Assembly: GCA_035295125.1 (NCBI GenBank)
Contig: DATGJP010000045.1
Coordinates: 1 to 64,000 of the forward strand
Reading direction: 5' to 3'
From: JAICMB01 sp035295125
GTDB taxonomy: Bacteria > Acidobacteriota > Terriglobia > Bryobacterales > Bryobacteraceae
DNA: 64,000 nt
This document shows positions 7,072-16,011 of the stretch, piece by piece; position 1 is the stretch's first letter; every line of letters begins with the position of its first letter. The notes under the pieces are model-generated. The model was given only the letters and a program-made list of their open reading frames with translations, was not told the DNA's origin and made no database searches. The translations under genes and the position numbers were made by a program.

Positions 7072-9819
7072 TTAGTTCAAACCGTCCGCGAGGTACAAGT
7101 CCGATAGCATTCGCCGAAGATAGTAAGCATAGTGTTTTCCGTCGGGAGTTACAGTGAAATTCCCGACGGAAACCACTCCCGCCGGGTCCGACGGCACGAG
7201 TTCCTTCCATAACGTGAAACGCCCCGTCACAACGTTGAACTGGTAAATCTCCGCGTAGTTGGCTAAGAAGACCACTTGCGGATCGGTGGACCATCGCACC
7301 GGCGCGGCACCGGCCGGCATGTCCGGCACATCGCGCCCGTCACCCCCCGCAATTGGATAAATGCGCAGTCTCGAACGCGCATTCATGGCCAGCGCGGACT
7401 TCCCGTCCGGCGATACTGCCCGGCATGACCACGTCAGCGGCGTGATCGGCGCCGGCTTCAGCTCCTCGACGCTCACCAGGTAGCATCGGAGCGGCTTGTC
7501 TTTTTCGTGACCGTTCATCACAAATTGCCTGCTGTCCGGAAGCCAATCGGTCACGCCTCCCGTAAACTGCACGCCATCCGAAGTGATTTCTCGGGACTGG
7601 CCCGCGCCGGTCGGAAGCAAATAGACGCGCTGCGGGGGAGGCACCCTCGTGGTGGCGATGGCCCACTTGCCATCCGGTGACACTGAGGAAGGGTACCCAT
7701 CGCCGAGCCGCACCGCAGGCGATCCGTCTGTCCGCCGCAAATATACGGATTTTGCCGCGCCGGCACCTTCACCGATCTCGCCAAAAAGCAACGAGTCGCC
7801 CGTCGCTGTAAACCACGCCGGAATGGTCCCATCGAGCCAGGAAAGTACCCTCTCTCGCTGATCGCCGGGCAACACACCCACGGCCAGGCCTCTCAACGCG
7901 TTTTCCGTCAGCAGAACCTCTCCGTTTCGCGCAATGTCGTGAAGGGTCAGGTTGCCGCTCGTGCGCCACACCAGCCGTTGTTTTCCCGAACGCTTCAGAG
8001 CGTACAATTCGTTGCTTCGGCTCAGGTCTCCCGCCGTGACCCAAATTTCGCTTCCGTCGGCGGACCAGGCGAGGCCGGATACGATATTCCATTGACCGAG
8101 CGGCCTGGTCTTCCTGCTCTGAACGTCCAAGAGCGTCACCGTACCCACGTCGAGCGCGCCCGGAGCATGCTCAACGAATGCTATGGCATCGTCCTGGGGC
8201 GACAGCCGCGGAAAAGATATCCATCCCGAGTTGTTCTCCAAGATCACCCGTCCCGCGGGATATTCCAGCCGCGCGCCCTGGCCCGTTGCCGGACTGTACG
8301 AGAGCAACATCGCATCGCCTGATGCCGACCAATCGGCGAATGCCACTCTTTCGTGCAGTTCCCGCGGCGTTCCTCCGGACAACGGTACCTGGGCCAGCGT
8401 GCCTAGTAACTGCGGCGTTCCGGCCTCCTCGAATGGATGCATTAATATCGCCACCTGTCCTCTGCTCGACACCGCCGCAAGCTGTGAGGATCCGAGTTCC
8501 AGTGATCGTGATTCCGGATTTCCCGGAAGTGTGGAGTAGGTCTCCTGAGTTCCGCCGTCCCAGGCAGCGCTATATAGCAGTGACCTTCCCGGGCCGAAAC
8601 GCGCCGCCCACACCGGACCCCGCCGGAATGTTACGGCTTCAAAACGGGGAAGAGCCTCATGCCGCAAGCTGCGGTCTATGATGAGCGTGGCGCCCCCAAA
8701 TACCGTGACAGCCAAGGCCGTGAGTCCAAGCCAGACTAACCTCCGCGTGCGCGGCGCCTCCTTCGCAACAGCCGGCGTCCAAACTATCAAGGATTCCAGC
8801 GCAAAAGCCAGATCGCGGGCAGATTCAAAGCGATCCTCAGGCCGCTTCTCGAGACAATGCCTAACGATTTGTGCCAATCCGGACGGCAGCTTCGGATCGA
8901 GCGGCGAGAGGTCCGGCGCTTTGTCACGTAGAGTCGCGCTAATTACCTCGGCGACCGTATCGCCGCGGAACGGGCGCTGGTTCGTCAACATTTCGAACAA
9001 CACCACTCCGAACGCAAAGATGTCGGTTTTAGGACTTGCCGGTTGTCCGGTTATTTGCTCTGGCGCCATGTACCCGGGCGTGCCCATCACGATTCCCGTG
9101 CCGGTTACGGGAATGTTATCGTTCGCCGGTGCATCCGAAAGACGCTCTTCTGCGAGCTTGGCCAGTCCAAAGTCCAGGATCTTAACGCGGCCGTCTTTGG
9201 TCAGAAAGAGGTTGTCGGGTTTCAGGTCGCGATGCGTGATGCCCTTGTCGTGGGCCACGGCAAGCCCCCGCGCCACCTGCATCGCAAAATCGATGGCCCG
9301 GCGCGGCGCGAGCGGCCCCGATCGCAGCCGTTCCCGCAATGTCTCGCCTTCCAGCAGTTCGGAAACCACATACGGGCTGTCATCCTGCACCCCAACATCG
9401 TGAATCGCCAGGATGTTGGGATGGTTCAACATGCCCACAAGCCGCGCTTCCTGGTCGAAACGGCGCAGACTGTCCGCGTCCAGGCCGGCACCAGCCTTGA
9501 GCGCTTTCACGGCAACATCCCGGCGCAGTGAACTGTCGCGCGCGCGATACACTTCACCCATTCCGCCCGCGCCTATCAGCTCAATGATCTCGAACCGTCC
9601 CACCTTCTGACCCGCCGTCCACGTTCGACGTGGAGGTTCGATTCGAGAGATCGGCGATCCCTCCAGGAATGAGTGGTCGTCGGCGCGACCCAGCAGCGAT
9701 TCGACGGACTTTCTGAGGTCGGGGTCGGGGCACGCCTGTTCCAGGTAGGTCCGACGCTTCGAAGCCGGCTGTTCCAGTGCGGCATGGAACAGCTGTTCGA
9801 TTTTCGACCAGTTATCCAT
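7072..9819 (-). CDS. Membrane Ser/Thr protein kinase (PknB type) with C-terminal propeller
   Basis: 915 aa. Residues 1-60 resemble the short N-terminal segment usual in acidobacterial kinases. The kinase domain (about 76-345) is complete: glycine loop GAGGMGEVY, K105 (VAVKALK), catalytic D198 (HRDLKPDN), D216 (DFGLA) and GTPGYMAPEQ. One transmembrane helix follows (361-381), then about 530 residues of WD40/TolB-like (PD40) blades outside the membrane (for example DGKWAIAT, SPDGKSAL). It is probably a sensor kinase whose periplasmic propeller binds a ligand or partner. Its start overlaps the end of the upstream ECF sigma gene by 8 bp, indicating translational coupling and a shared signal pathway. 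Confidence 0.93.
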   Translation of the reverse strand: MDNWSKIEQLFHAALEQPASKRRTYLEQACPDPDLRKSVESLLGRADDHSFLEGSPISRIEPPRRTWTAGQKVGRFEIIELIGAGGMGEVYRARDSSLRRDVAVKALKAGAGLDADSLRRFDQEARLVGMLNHPNILAIHDVGVQDDSPYVVSELLEGETLRERLRSGPLAPRRAIDFAMQVARGLAVAHDKGITHRDLKPDNLFLTKDGRVKILDFGLAKLAEERLSDAPANDNIPVTGTGIVMGTPGYMAPEQITGQPASPKTDIFAFGVVLFEMLTNQRPFRGDTVAEVISATLRDKAPDLSPLDPKLPSGLAQIVRHCLEKRPEDRFESARDLAFALESLIVWTPAVAKEAPRTRRLVWLGLTALAVTVFGGATLIIDRSLRHEALPRFEAVTFRRGPVWAARFGPGRSLLYSAAWDGGTQETYSTLPGNPESRSLELGSSQLAAVSSRGQVAILMHPFEEAGTPQLLGTLAQVPLSGGTPRELHERVAFADWSASGDAMLLSYSPATGQGARLEYPAGRVILENNSGWISFPRLSPQDDAIAFVEHAPGALDVGTVTLLDVQSRKTRPLGQWNIVSGLAWSADGSEIWVTAGDLSRSNELYALKRSGKQRLVWRTSGNLTLHDIARNGEVLLTENALRGLAVGVLPGDQRERVLSWLDGTIPAWFTATGDSLLFGEIGEGAGAAKSVYLRRTDGSPAVRLGDGYPSSVSPDGKWAIATTRVPPPQRVYLLPTGAGQSREITSDGVQFTGGVTDWLPDSRQFVMNGHEKDKPLRCYLVSVEELKPAPITPLTWSCRAVSPDGKSALAMNARSRLRIYPIAGGDGRDVPDMPAGAAPVRWSTDPQVVFLANYAEIYQFNVVTGRFTLWKELVPSDPAGVVSVGNFTVTPDGKHYAYYLRRMLSDLYLADGLN

Positions 9820-10378
9820 CCCGGGTGGTGCTCTCGATTTCCTTTTTCAGCCAGGCCTTGGCCAACGCCCAATCGCGGATCACGGTGTTCGCGTGGACTT
9901 TCAAGACCTCGGCGGTTTCCTCGACATTCAATCCGCCGAAATACCGCAATTCCACAACCTGCGCTTTTCTGGGGTCGATTTCGGCGAGCCCCAGCAACGC
10001 ATCTTCGAGAGCGAGCAGGTCGGCTGATTTTGACGGTGAGAACACCAGCCCTTCGTCGAGTTGCATATGCGCCGCCTGTCCCCCGCGTTTCTCGGTCCCC
10101 GACCTGCGGGCATAATCAACCAGAATCTGCCGCATAATCCGCGCGGAGATCGCGAAGAAATGGGCCCGATTCTGGAAATCCGCATGCGGCCTTTCGACCA
10201 GCTTCAGGTAGGCCTCGTTCACCAGTGCAGTGGTCTGGAGGGTGTGGTCCCGCCGCTCTTTGCGCATGTAGCGGGCGGCGATGAGACGCAGTTCCTGCTC
10301 CACGAGCGGATAGAGTTCATCGAAACTGCGTTGGTTGCCGCGGCCCCATTGCTCGAGAAGTAGGGTGACGCTGGACAT
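9812..10378 (-). CDS. ECF-type RNA polymerase sigma factor paired with the PknB kinase
   Basis: 188 aa. The region-2 segment includes FDELYPLVEQELRLIAARYM and HTLQTTALVNEAYLKL; region 4 is RKAQVVELRYFGGLNVEETA followed by a helix-turn-helix. The sequence matches the ECF subfamily common in Acidobacteria and Planctomycetes encoded beside Ser/Thr kinases (TIGR02999-like), whose activity is thought to be set by the kinase rather than by an anti-sigma factor. No zinc-finger anti-sigma gene is beside it. It faces away from a second sigma gene across a 247-bp gap (10379-10625) in which I see only a short leader ORF. Confidence 0.9.
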   Translation of the reverse strand: MSSVTLLLEQWGRGNQRSFDELYPLVEQELRLIAARYMRKERRDHTLQTTALVNEAYLKLVERPHADFQNRAHFFAISARIMRQILVDYARRSGTEKRGGQAAHMQLDEGLVFSPSKSADLLALEDALLGLAEIDPRKAQVVELRYFGGLNVEETAEVLKVHANTVIRDWALAKAWLKKEIESTTRDG

Positions 10379-10538
10379 GGCTTCGTTCCACTTATTTTAG
10401 GAGATCCCTTCTCAGGCGCGTTACTACTCGGCGAGTGGCGAGCCGTGGGAAGCCGAGGAAACCGTTTTGGGTTTTTCTCTCTGGATGTAGTAAAACGCAT
10501 TCCTCCACTTGTCTCTCTACTCCACGCGTCCACTCACA

Positions 10539-10622
10539 ATGAAAAGATCTGTGCAGATGGCGACCAGCGTGGATTGGGAGAACGCAGAGATATGGGGGCG
10601 CTACGAGAGAACGGGACTGTAG
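10539..10622 (+). other. Short in-frame ORF ending in TAG directly before a sigma-factor gene
   Basis: A 27-codon frame (MKRSVQMATSVDWENAEIWG and seven more residues) ends in TAG one codon before the ATG of the sigma factor and is in the same frame. It could be a regulatory leader peptide, an ancestral N-terminal extension cut off by an amber mutation, or chance. No convincing ribosome-binding site is visible at its start. Confidence 0.3.
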
Positions 10623-10625
10623 TCG

Positions 10626-11111
10626 ATGACGCTCGAACAGCGAATCGCGGCAGTTTATGAGGAGATGCGCATGGACGTGTTCCGATATGTGCTAACCCTC
10701 GGTCCTTCGCGGGAAACCGCTCAGGATATCACGCAGGACGCGTTCATCCGCCTCTACGAAGCTCTTCATCATGGGACGGCAATTGAGAACATACGCGCGT
10801 GGCTGCTTCGGGTCGCGCACAATCTCACTATTAATACGGTTGGGGCGAAGAGCTACACCACGACCGAAATCGAGGAATCGATCGCGGCTACTGTAAAGAC
10901 CGCCGAAGATCATCTCATCGCCCGAGAACGGCAGACGCGGCTTCGGACCGAAATCGAACGGCTGTCCGCGCAACAGCGGGGGTGCCTGGAGCTTCGGGCT
11001 CAAGGGCTCCGTTACCGCGAGATCGGCGAGATCATGGGCATCAGCACTTCTACTGTCGGCGAGTTCATACGTCGTGCTGTCCACAAGCTTCGTGAGGCGC
11101 TGTATGAATAA
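10626..11111 (+). CDS. ECF-family RNA polymerase sigma factor (with zinc-finger anti-sigma partner)
   Basis: 161 aa. Region 2: MDVFRYVLTLGPSRETAQDI with DAFIRLYEAL; region 4: LSAQQRGCLELRAQGLRYRE and a helix-turn-helix (IMGISTSTVGEFIRRAVHKL). The last codons overlap the start of the anti-sigma gene by 8 bp, and that gene overlaps a TonB-dependent receptor, so the three are translationally coupled. The arrangement recalls FecI/FecR/FecA cell-surface signalling, in which the sigma factor drives its own receptor gene. An amber-terminated leader frame precedes the ATG. Confidence 0.9.
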   Translation: MTLEQRIAAVYEEMRMDVFRYVLTLGPSRETAQDITQDAFIRLYEALHHGTAIENIRAWLLRVAHNLTINTVGAKSYTTTEIEESIAATVKTAEDHLIARERQTRLRTEIERLSAQQRGCLELRAQGLRYREIGEIMGISTSTVGEFIRRAVHKLREALYE

Positions 11112-12285
11112 GGATTTAGGTCAACACCCATCCGAGAGCGATCTGCTACTTTTCCTTGATGGCGAACTCGGTAATGGTAAGGTCGATAACATTCGGAAAC
11201 ACTTGGATGCATGTTGGACGTGTCGAATGCACGCTGCTAGCCTGCAAGAGGCCATTGTCGAATTCGCACGAGAGCGGGAGAGAATAGGCCCTGCTGAGCC
11301 GCCATCGCCCTGGCGTGATCTCACCGGCGACTTCCGCCAGATACATGAAACAAAGCGCCTGTCCCTCGCCCGAAATAGGGTCGGAGAATTGTTCCGCAAG
11401 GGGCGGGTGGCGTTGTTCTTCGCGGTTATAGCTGCCTTTGCAGGCGTGATGTTCTGGTCGCTGCCGAAGCAGACAAATGCAATTGAACGCAAGGACGTCC
11501 CAAATGTACTGGAAGCTTCACCTTCTCAAAAACCGGTCGCTTCCAAGGCCGAACCGCCTCGAAATTCCGCCTTCGATCGACGGTTTAACCCGGCCACGAT
11601 CACACACGAGGAGATTGCAGTTCTGTCGCGCTTACATGAACTAAAAGCCGACCTGGGTGAGCCGATCGAACTCCAGCGGTCGACTGATCGCTTGGTGTTG
11701 ACAGCTTCGGGCTTAAAAACTGAGCGGAGTCAAGCGATTCGCGTGGCCTTGGCTGGGATTCCTGACCTGACGATTCGATTCACAGTTCCCGAAGTTCAAG
11801 TCCAGGAAGGAGGGTTGCCGGCCTCGCCTTCAACTGAGCGTCAGCCAGTTGCGTTTCAAACGGACCTTCTCGCGTTTACGGGTGGCCGCCAGCAACTTCA
11901 GAACCTCGGTGACGCGCTCCTGGATGCAAGCGATCAAGTGACGACTTATGTTCATGCTCTTGACAACCTCGAAACGAGGTTCCCGGCGGCACTTGTTTCT
12001 TCGATGAGCGAGGATGATCGCGGAGTGCTGCGTAGAATCCAATCCGATCACCGAATCGCAGCGCGCTATGCAGCACATTCGCTCGACCGACTCATCGAGC
12101 CAATTTTCGACACACTTGGGATTAATCGGGGCATCGATACGCGCGAAACCCTGATCGAGGCATCGCTCAATGTCGACCGGCTTTTGAACGCTGCCTTCGC
12201 CGGAGCCCAAAGCGACCTGAGCGACCACGAACTTTACGTGAAATTGCGAAAATCCCTTGCAAGAGTGCTGGAGCTATTAGATTGA
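11104..12285 (+). CDS. Membrane anti-sigma factor with zinc finger and long periplasmic domain
   Basis: 393 aa from the ATG at 11104, inside the sigma gene's last codons. The N-terminal anti-sigma zinc-finger motif is H33-x3-C37-x2-C40 (HLDACWTC). One transmembrane helix lies at about 102-120. The remaining about 270 residues are predicted outside: a Pro/Ser-rich linker, then a mainly helical region (QNLGDALLDASDQVTTYVHA) with no FecR motif. Role by family: it holds the sigma factor at the membrane until a signal arrives. The large helical exterior is unusual and may sense the receptor or cell-surface state. It overlaps the receptor gene by 4 bp (TTGA). Confidence 0.85.
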   Translation: MNKDLGQHPSESDLLLFLDGELGNGKVDNIRKHLDACWTCRMHAASLQEAIVEFARERERIGPAEPPSPWRDLTGDFRQIHETKRLSLARNRVGELFRKGRVALFFAVIAAFAGVMFWSLPKQTNAIERKDVPNVLEASPSQKPVASKAEPPRNSAFDRRFNPATITHEEIAVLSRLHELKADLGEPIELQRSTDRLVLTASGLKTERSQAIRVALAGIPDLTIRFTVPEVQVQEGGLPASPSTERQPVAFQTDLLAFTGGRQQLQNLGDALLDASDQVTTYVHALDNLETRFPAALVSSMSEDDRGVLRRIQSDHRIAARYAAHSLDRLIEPIFDTLGINRGIDTRETLIEASLNVDRLLNAAFAGAQSDLSDHELYVKLRKSLARVLELLD

Positions 12286-15200
12286 GAACCATTCTATTGC
12301 TTACCGGGTTGGCTGCAGTGGCGGCAGCGCAGGAATCGCAGATCTCCGGCATGATTCAGGATTCTTCCGGCGCCAGAATTCCCGGGGCCGTGATAACAAC
12401 GGTTCAGGAAGAAACTGGTACACGCCGCGAAGCGCAAACCGATTCAACGGGTGTATATACCGTATTTTCAGTCCGGCCCGGAACATACAAGGTCACAGCG
12501 AAGAAGGAAGGCTTTCAGACCACCAGCCGCACGGGCGTCAAGGTCGAAATCGCGCAGAACGCCCGTATTGATTTCACCCTAGAACCGAGCACCTTGAAGC
12601 AAGCGGTTACGGTCGCCAGTGATGTTCCATTGACCGAGACAGATTCCTCGACAGTCAGCACCGTTGTGAACCGGCAGTTTGTTGAGAACCTTCCGCTGAA
12701 CGGCCGCAGCTTTCAATCGCTAATCGCGTTAACGCCGGGCGTTGTCCTCACCAAGGCAACCTTTGGCGAGCAGGGACAATTCAGCGTAAATGGGCAGCGC
12801 GCCAACGCCAACTATTTCACCGTGGACGGCGTGAGCGCAAACATCGGGGTATCGGCAGGCATCACTCTGGTCCAATCGGCTTCCGGCTCGTTGCCGGGTT
12901 TTGGGGCGACGGGAGGCACAAACACCCTGGTGTCGGTCGAAGCATTGGAGGAGTTTCGGGTTCAGACCTCCGGCTACGCCCCAGAGTACGGCCGGATGCC
13001 CGGCGCACAGGTCACGATTCTGACGCGATCGGGCACGAATCAGATTCATGGCTCGGCCTACGACTTTTTCCGCAACGATGCTCTCGATGCGACCAACTGG
13101 TTTGCGAGTGCTTATGCGCTTCCCAAACCTGCCTTACGCCAGCACGACTACGGCGGGGTATTGGGCGGGCCGCTAATCGTTCCCAAGCTTTACGATGGAC
13201 GCAACCGGACCTTCTACTTCCTGTCGTACGAAGGTCTGCTGCTGAAACAGCCGCAAGTGGAAGCGACGGACGTCCCTTCGCTGAGTGCGAGAAGCCTCGC
13301 GCCAAAGGCCATTCGTACCTTCCTCAACGCCTTTCCGCTGCCCACCGGTCCGGGAAACCTCTCGGGGTTCGCGCGGCTGACGGCCAGCTACACCGATACG
13401 TCCAGTTTTAACGCGACCAGTCTGCGAATGGACCACGCCGCGGGGCGCTTCTCGGTTTTCGGGCGATTCAACTATGCGCCCTCAGATGCGATCGCCCGGC
13501 TGTATGCTCTCAGCAATCCGACTACGACGATCGCCGATACAGAGACGGGAACCATAGGTGTGAACGCGTTGATCAGCCCCCACTGGAACAATGATGTCCG
13601 TCTCAATTACAGCCACACCACCGGGCAAAGCTTCAGCAAGCTGGACAACTTCGGCGGTGCCGTTCCGTTCGATCCATCCACATTCTTTCCTTCGTTCGCT
13701 GATCCGGCGAACTCATTTGGCGGCCTATTTCTGAATGGCGGCATTAATTCGAGCTTCTATCTCGGCAAGAACGTTCAGAACGCCCAACGGCAATACAACC
13801 TTGTAGACGTCCTGTCATTCAGCACCGGGGCACATCAGTGGAAGCTCGGGGTCGATTACCGAAAAATCGTGACTCGCAACAATCCACGCGCTTACGACTT
13901 GTTCGTTTACTTCACGACGGCTTATAGCGCTCTCGGCGGACACACGAACCTCACCACGATCGAGGCGCAGGAGGATATCACGGTCTTCTTCGATAACCTG
14001 TCGGCGTTTGCGCAAGACACATGGAAGCTCTCACCGAAGCTCACTCTGACGTATGGCGTTCGTTGGGAAATGAACCCAGCACCATACGGCTCAAAGTCCC
14101 TCTACACATTTGCCGCCGCGACGGACCCGCGCTCGATCGCACCGGCGCCCGCCGGCACACCTCTCTATAAGACAACGTGGACGAACTTCGCGCCTCGGCT
14201 GGGGCTGTCGTACTTACTCGACCCACGAAGCGGCCGTGAAACCACAATCCGCGCTGGATTCGGGCTGTTCTACGACCTTGGATCAGGGATCATCAGCCAG
14301 GCCGCGTCGGGCTGGCCGTATTTCCGGCAGGAGAACTTCCTGAACGGCACATTCTTTCCTTTGCCAGAGGCGCAGGCGCAGGCGCCGCCCTTTTCGTTGT
14401 CGCCCCCGATCGGCTCGATTTACGGCGCGCAGAGCGGACTCCAACTGCCAGTGACGTATCAGTGGAACGTCACGCTCCAGCGTTCCCTTGGTGTCAATAA
14501 CGCAATTTCGGTCGGATATGTTGCCGCGGCTGGAAGAAGACTGCTTCGGCAGGAATATTGGGTCAACCCCAACGACAACATCACGTATGCGTATCTGTTG
14601 CGCAACGACTCGTTCTCTAACTTCAATTCCCTCCAGGTTCAGTTTCAGCGACGGCTATCCCATGGCCTGCAGACGCTGGTTTCCTACACCTGGGCCAAGT
14701 CGCTCGACAATGCGTCCAACGACTCTTCGTCATACCTGATCGCGTCCGCGATCAATCCCAAACAGGATTACGGGCCATCGGACTTCGACATTCGCCACAC
14801 TCTTTCGGCAGCGTTCAGTTATAACCTGCCTCGTGGCTGGGCGCTGGACGGAGTTGCGTCATTGCGGAGCGCAACACCGGTCGACGTCACATATTCGGCG
14901 GATATCGGCTATGGACTCTACAACTGGCGGCCGGATGTCGTTGCGGATGAGCCGCTCTACATTGATGATCCCAATGTCGCCGGCGGCCGCCGATTCAATC
15001 CCGATGCCTTCGAGACGCCGAACACGTACCCAGGGCGACAGGGAACTTTAGGCCGGAACGCAATGCGAGGATTCGCGATCCAGCAGGTGAATTTAACCGT
15101 TCGCCGAGAATTCCAAATCTACGAGCGCGCGCGGTTACAATTCCGCGCGGAAATGTTCAACGTTCTGAATCATCCGGCGTTCGCGGACCCGAGCGGCGCG

Positions 15201-15341
15201 CTGCAAAGCACGAACTTCGGGTACTCGACGCAGATGGTCAGTCAAAGTTTGGGACGCGGGGGGTTAAATGGTGGACTGAACCCTCTGTATCAAATAGGTG
15301 GTCCGAGATCCATTCAGTTGGCTTTAAGGCTGGTGTTCTAA
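12282..15341 (+). CDS. Oar-like TonB-dependent outer-membrane receptor
   Basis: 1019 aa from a TTG that overlaps the anti-sigma stop. Signal peptide MRTILLLTGLAAVAAAQ. Residues 20-110 are a carboxypeptidase-regulatory (transthyretin-like) domain (SGMIQDSSGARIPGAVITTV). The plug follows (VNRQFVENLPLNGRSFQSLI, SVNGQRANANYFTVDGV), then a large beta barrel ending with a typical outer-membrane terminus (SIQLALRLVF, last residue Phe). Such receptors take up or sense large ligands, often oligosaccharides or peptides; the ligand is unknown. Being third in a sigma/anti-sigma operon suggests it is an auto-regulated signalling receptor. Confidence 0.9.
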   Translation: MRTILLLTGLAAVAAAQESQISGMIQDSSGARIPGAVITTVQEETGTRREAQTDSTGVYTVFSVRPGTYKVTAKKEGFQTTSRTGVKVEIAQNARIDFTLEPSTLKQAVTVASDVPLTETDSSTVSTVVNRQFVENLPLNGRSFQSLIALTPGVVLTKATFGEQGQFSVNGQRANANYFTVDGVSANIGVSAGITLVQSASGSLPGFGATGGTNTLVSVEALEEFRVQTSGYAPEYGRMPGAQVTILTRSGTNQIHGSAYDFFRNDALDATNWFASAYALPKPALRQHDYGGVLGGPLIVPKLYDGRNRTFYFLSYEGLLLKQPQVEATDVPSLSARSLAPKAIRTFLNAFPLPTGPGNLSGFARLTASYTDTSSFNATSLRMDHAAGRFSVFGRFNYAPSDAIARLYALSNPTTTIADTETGTIGVNALISPHWNNDVRLNYSHTTGQSFSKLDNFGGAVPFDPSTFFPSFADPANSFGGLFLNGGINSSFYLGKNVQNAQRQYNLVDVLSFSTGAHQWKLGVDYRKIVTRNNPRAYDLFVYFTTAYSALGGHTNLTTIEAQEDITVFFDNLSAFAQDTWKLSPKLTLTYGVRWEMNPAPYGSKSLYTFAAATDPRSIAPAPAGTPLYKTTWTNFAPRLGLSYLLDPRSGRETTIRAGFGLFYDLGSGIISQAASGWPYFRQENFLNGTFFPLPEAQAQAPPFSLSPPIGSIYGAQSGLQLPVTYQWNVTLQRSLGVNNAISVGYVAAAGRRLLRQEYWVNPNDNITYAYLLRNDSFSNFNSLQVQFQRRLSHGLQTLVSYTWAKSLDNASNDSSSYLIASAINPKQDYGPSDFDIRHTLSAAFSYNLPRGWALDGVASLRSATPVDVTYSADIGYGLYNWRPDVVADEPLYIDDPNVAGGRRFNPDAFETPNTYPGRQGTLGRNAMRGFAIQQVNLTVRREFQIYERARLQFRAEMFNVLNHPAFADPSGALQSTNFGYSTQMVSQSLGRGGLNGGLNPLYQIGGPRSIQLALRLVF

Positions 15342-15354
15342 TGCGTCGAGCGAA

Positions 15355-15681
15355 TCACAATAGGCCGAGAGCGAGTGCCAGCGCTGCATCCAATTCAGTC
15401 AGTTTCTCACTGCCTAAGCCGCCTACATACTGCGTCAGCGCCGACTTCGGCAAGCTGACCAGTTCGTCGCAATGCAGGCTGCTAGGATGTTTCAACCCCT
15501 CGTTCACACCCACCTCCACTTGCGTGCTCAGGCCATCGTACCTGGAATACACCGGACAGCAAATTACCGTGGAATACTTGGAATCAATCAAGGCTTGTCG
15601 GCTCACGACGGCGTACACGCGTTGGCGCTTAGGATCGAGTGATCCAATTTTTCTGACAAGGTACAGATCGCCCCGCTCCAT
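15355..15681 (-). CDS. MazF/PemK-family toxin
   Basis: 108 aa, the usual size. The MazF fold is visible: MERGDLYLVRKIGSLDPKRQ, the strand RVYAVVSRQALIDSKYSTVI with CCPVYSRYDGL, and CDELVSLPKSALTQYVGGL with the conserved Asp-Glu and following Ser/Pro. It would be a sequence-specific endoribonuclease that blocks translation when free of antitoxin. The upstream antitoxin gene ends 9 bp before this ATG. The gene converges with the Oar receptor gene. No frameshift is seen, so it is probably functional. Confidence 0.88.
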   Translation of the reverse strand: MERGDLYLVRKIGSLDPKRQRVYAVVSRQALIDSKYSTVICCPVYSRYDGLSTQVEVGVNEGLKHPSSLHCDELVSLPKSALTQYVGGLGSEKLTELDAALALALGLL

Positions 15682-15690
15682 TGCTTGCGA

Positions 15691-16011
15691 TCATTCCGGC
15701 AAGACCTGGTATTCAAGAACGTCGGCGGCTTCGGCATTAAGCTCGTTCGCATGGAGTTCATATATCATCTTGTCCCTGGCATCCCGCTCAGCGGCCTCTC
15801 TTGCCGCGAGTTCCGGACCGATTTTAGACGCAGGACCTCGCGCAAATCGAAGACGTTCGGTCACAAGCGAAGCGTGCGTTGCCGGGCTAATCGCAACAGC
15901 ACCGGAATCCCGATCCACAACCACGTCAGATCCGGCGTCAACCAGCCGCAGCACGGAATTGAAATCATGAACGGCTTCCTGTTCGCTGATATGAATCACC
16001 GGTCTATCCAT
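15691..16011 (-). CDS. Probable antitoxin of the MazF-type module
   Basis: 106 aa. The N-terminal part (HISEQEAVHDFNSVLRLVDA, later VVVDRDSGAVAIS) resembles the Phd/YefM fold of DNA-binding antitoxins; the charged C-terminal half (RDARDKMIYELHANELNAEA) would wrap the toxin. It lies directly upstream of the toxin gene with the same orientation, as expected for an autoregulated pair. The mix of a Phd-like antitoxin with a MazF-like toxin is less usual than AbrB/MazE partners. The start (ATG at 16011) lies opposite the probable start of the SBBP-repeat gene. Confidence 0.75.
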   Translation of the reverse strand: MDRPVIHISEQEAVHDFNSVLRLVDAGSDVVVDRDSGAVAISPATHASLVTERLRFARGPASKIGPELAAREAAERDARDKMIYELHANELNAEAADVLEYQVLPE

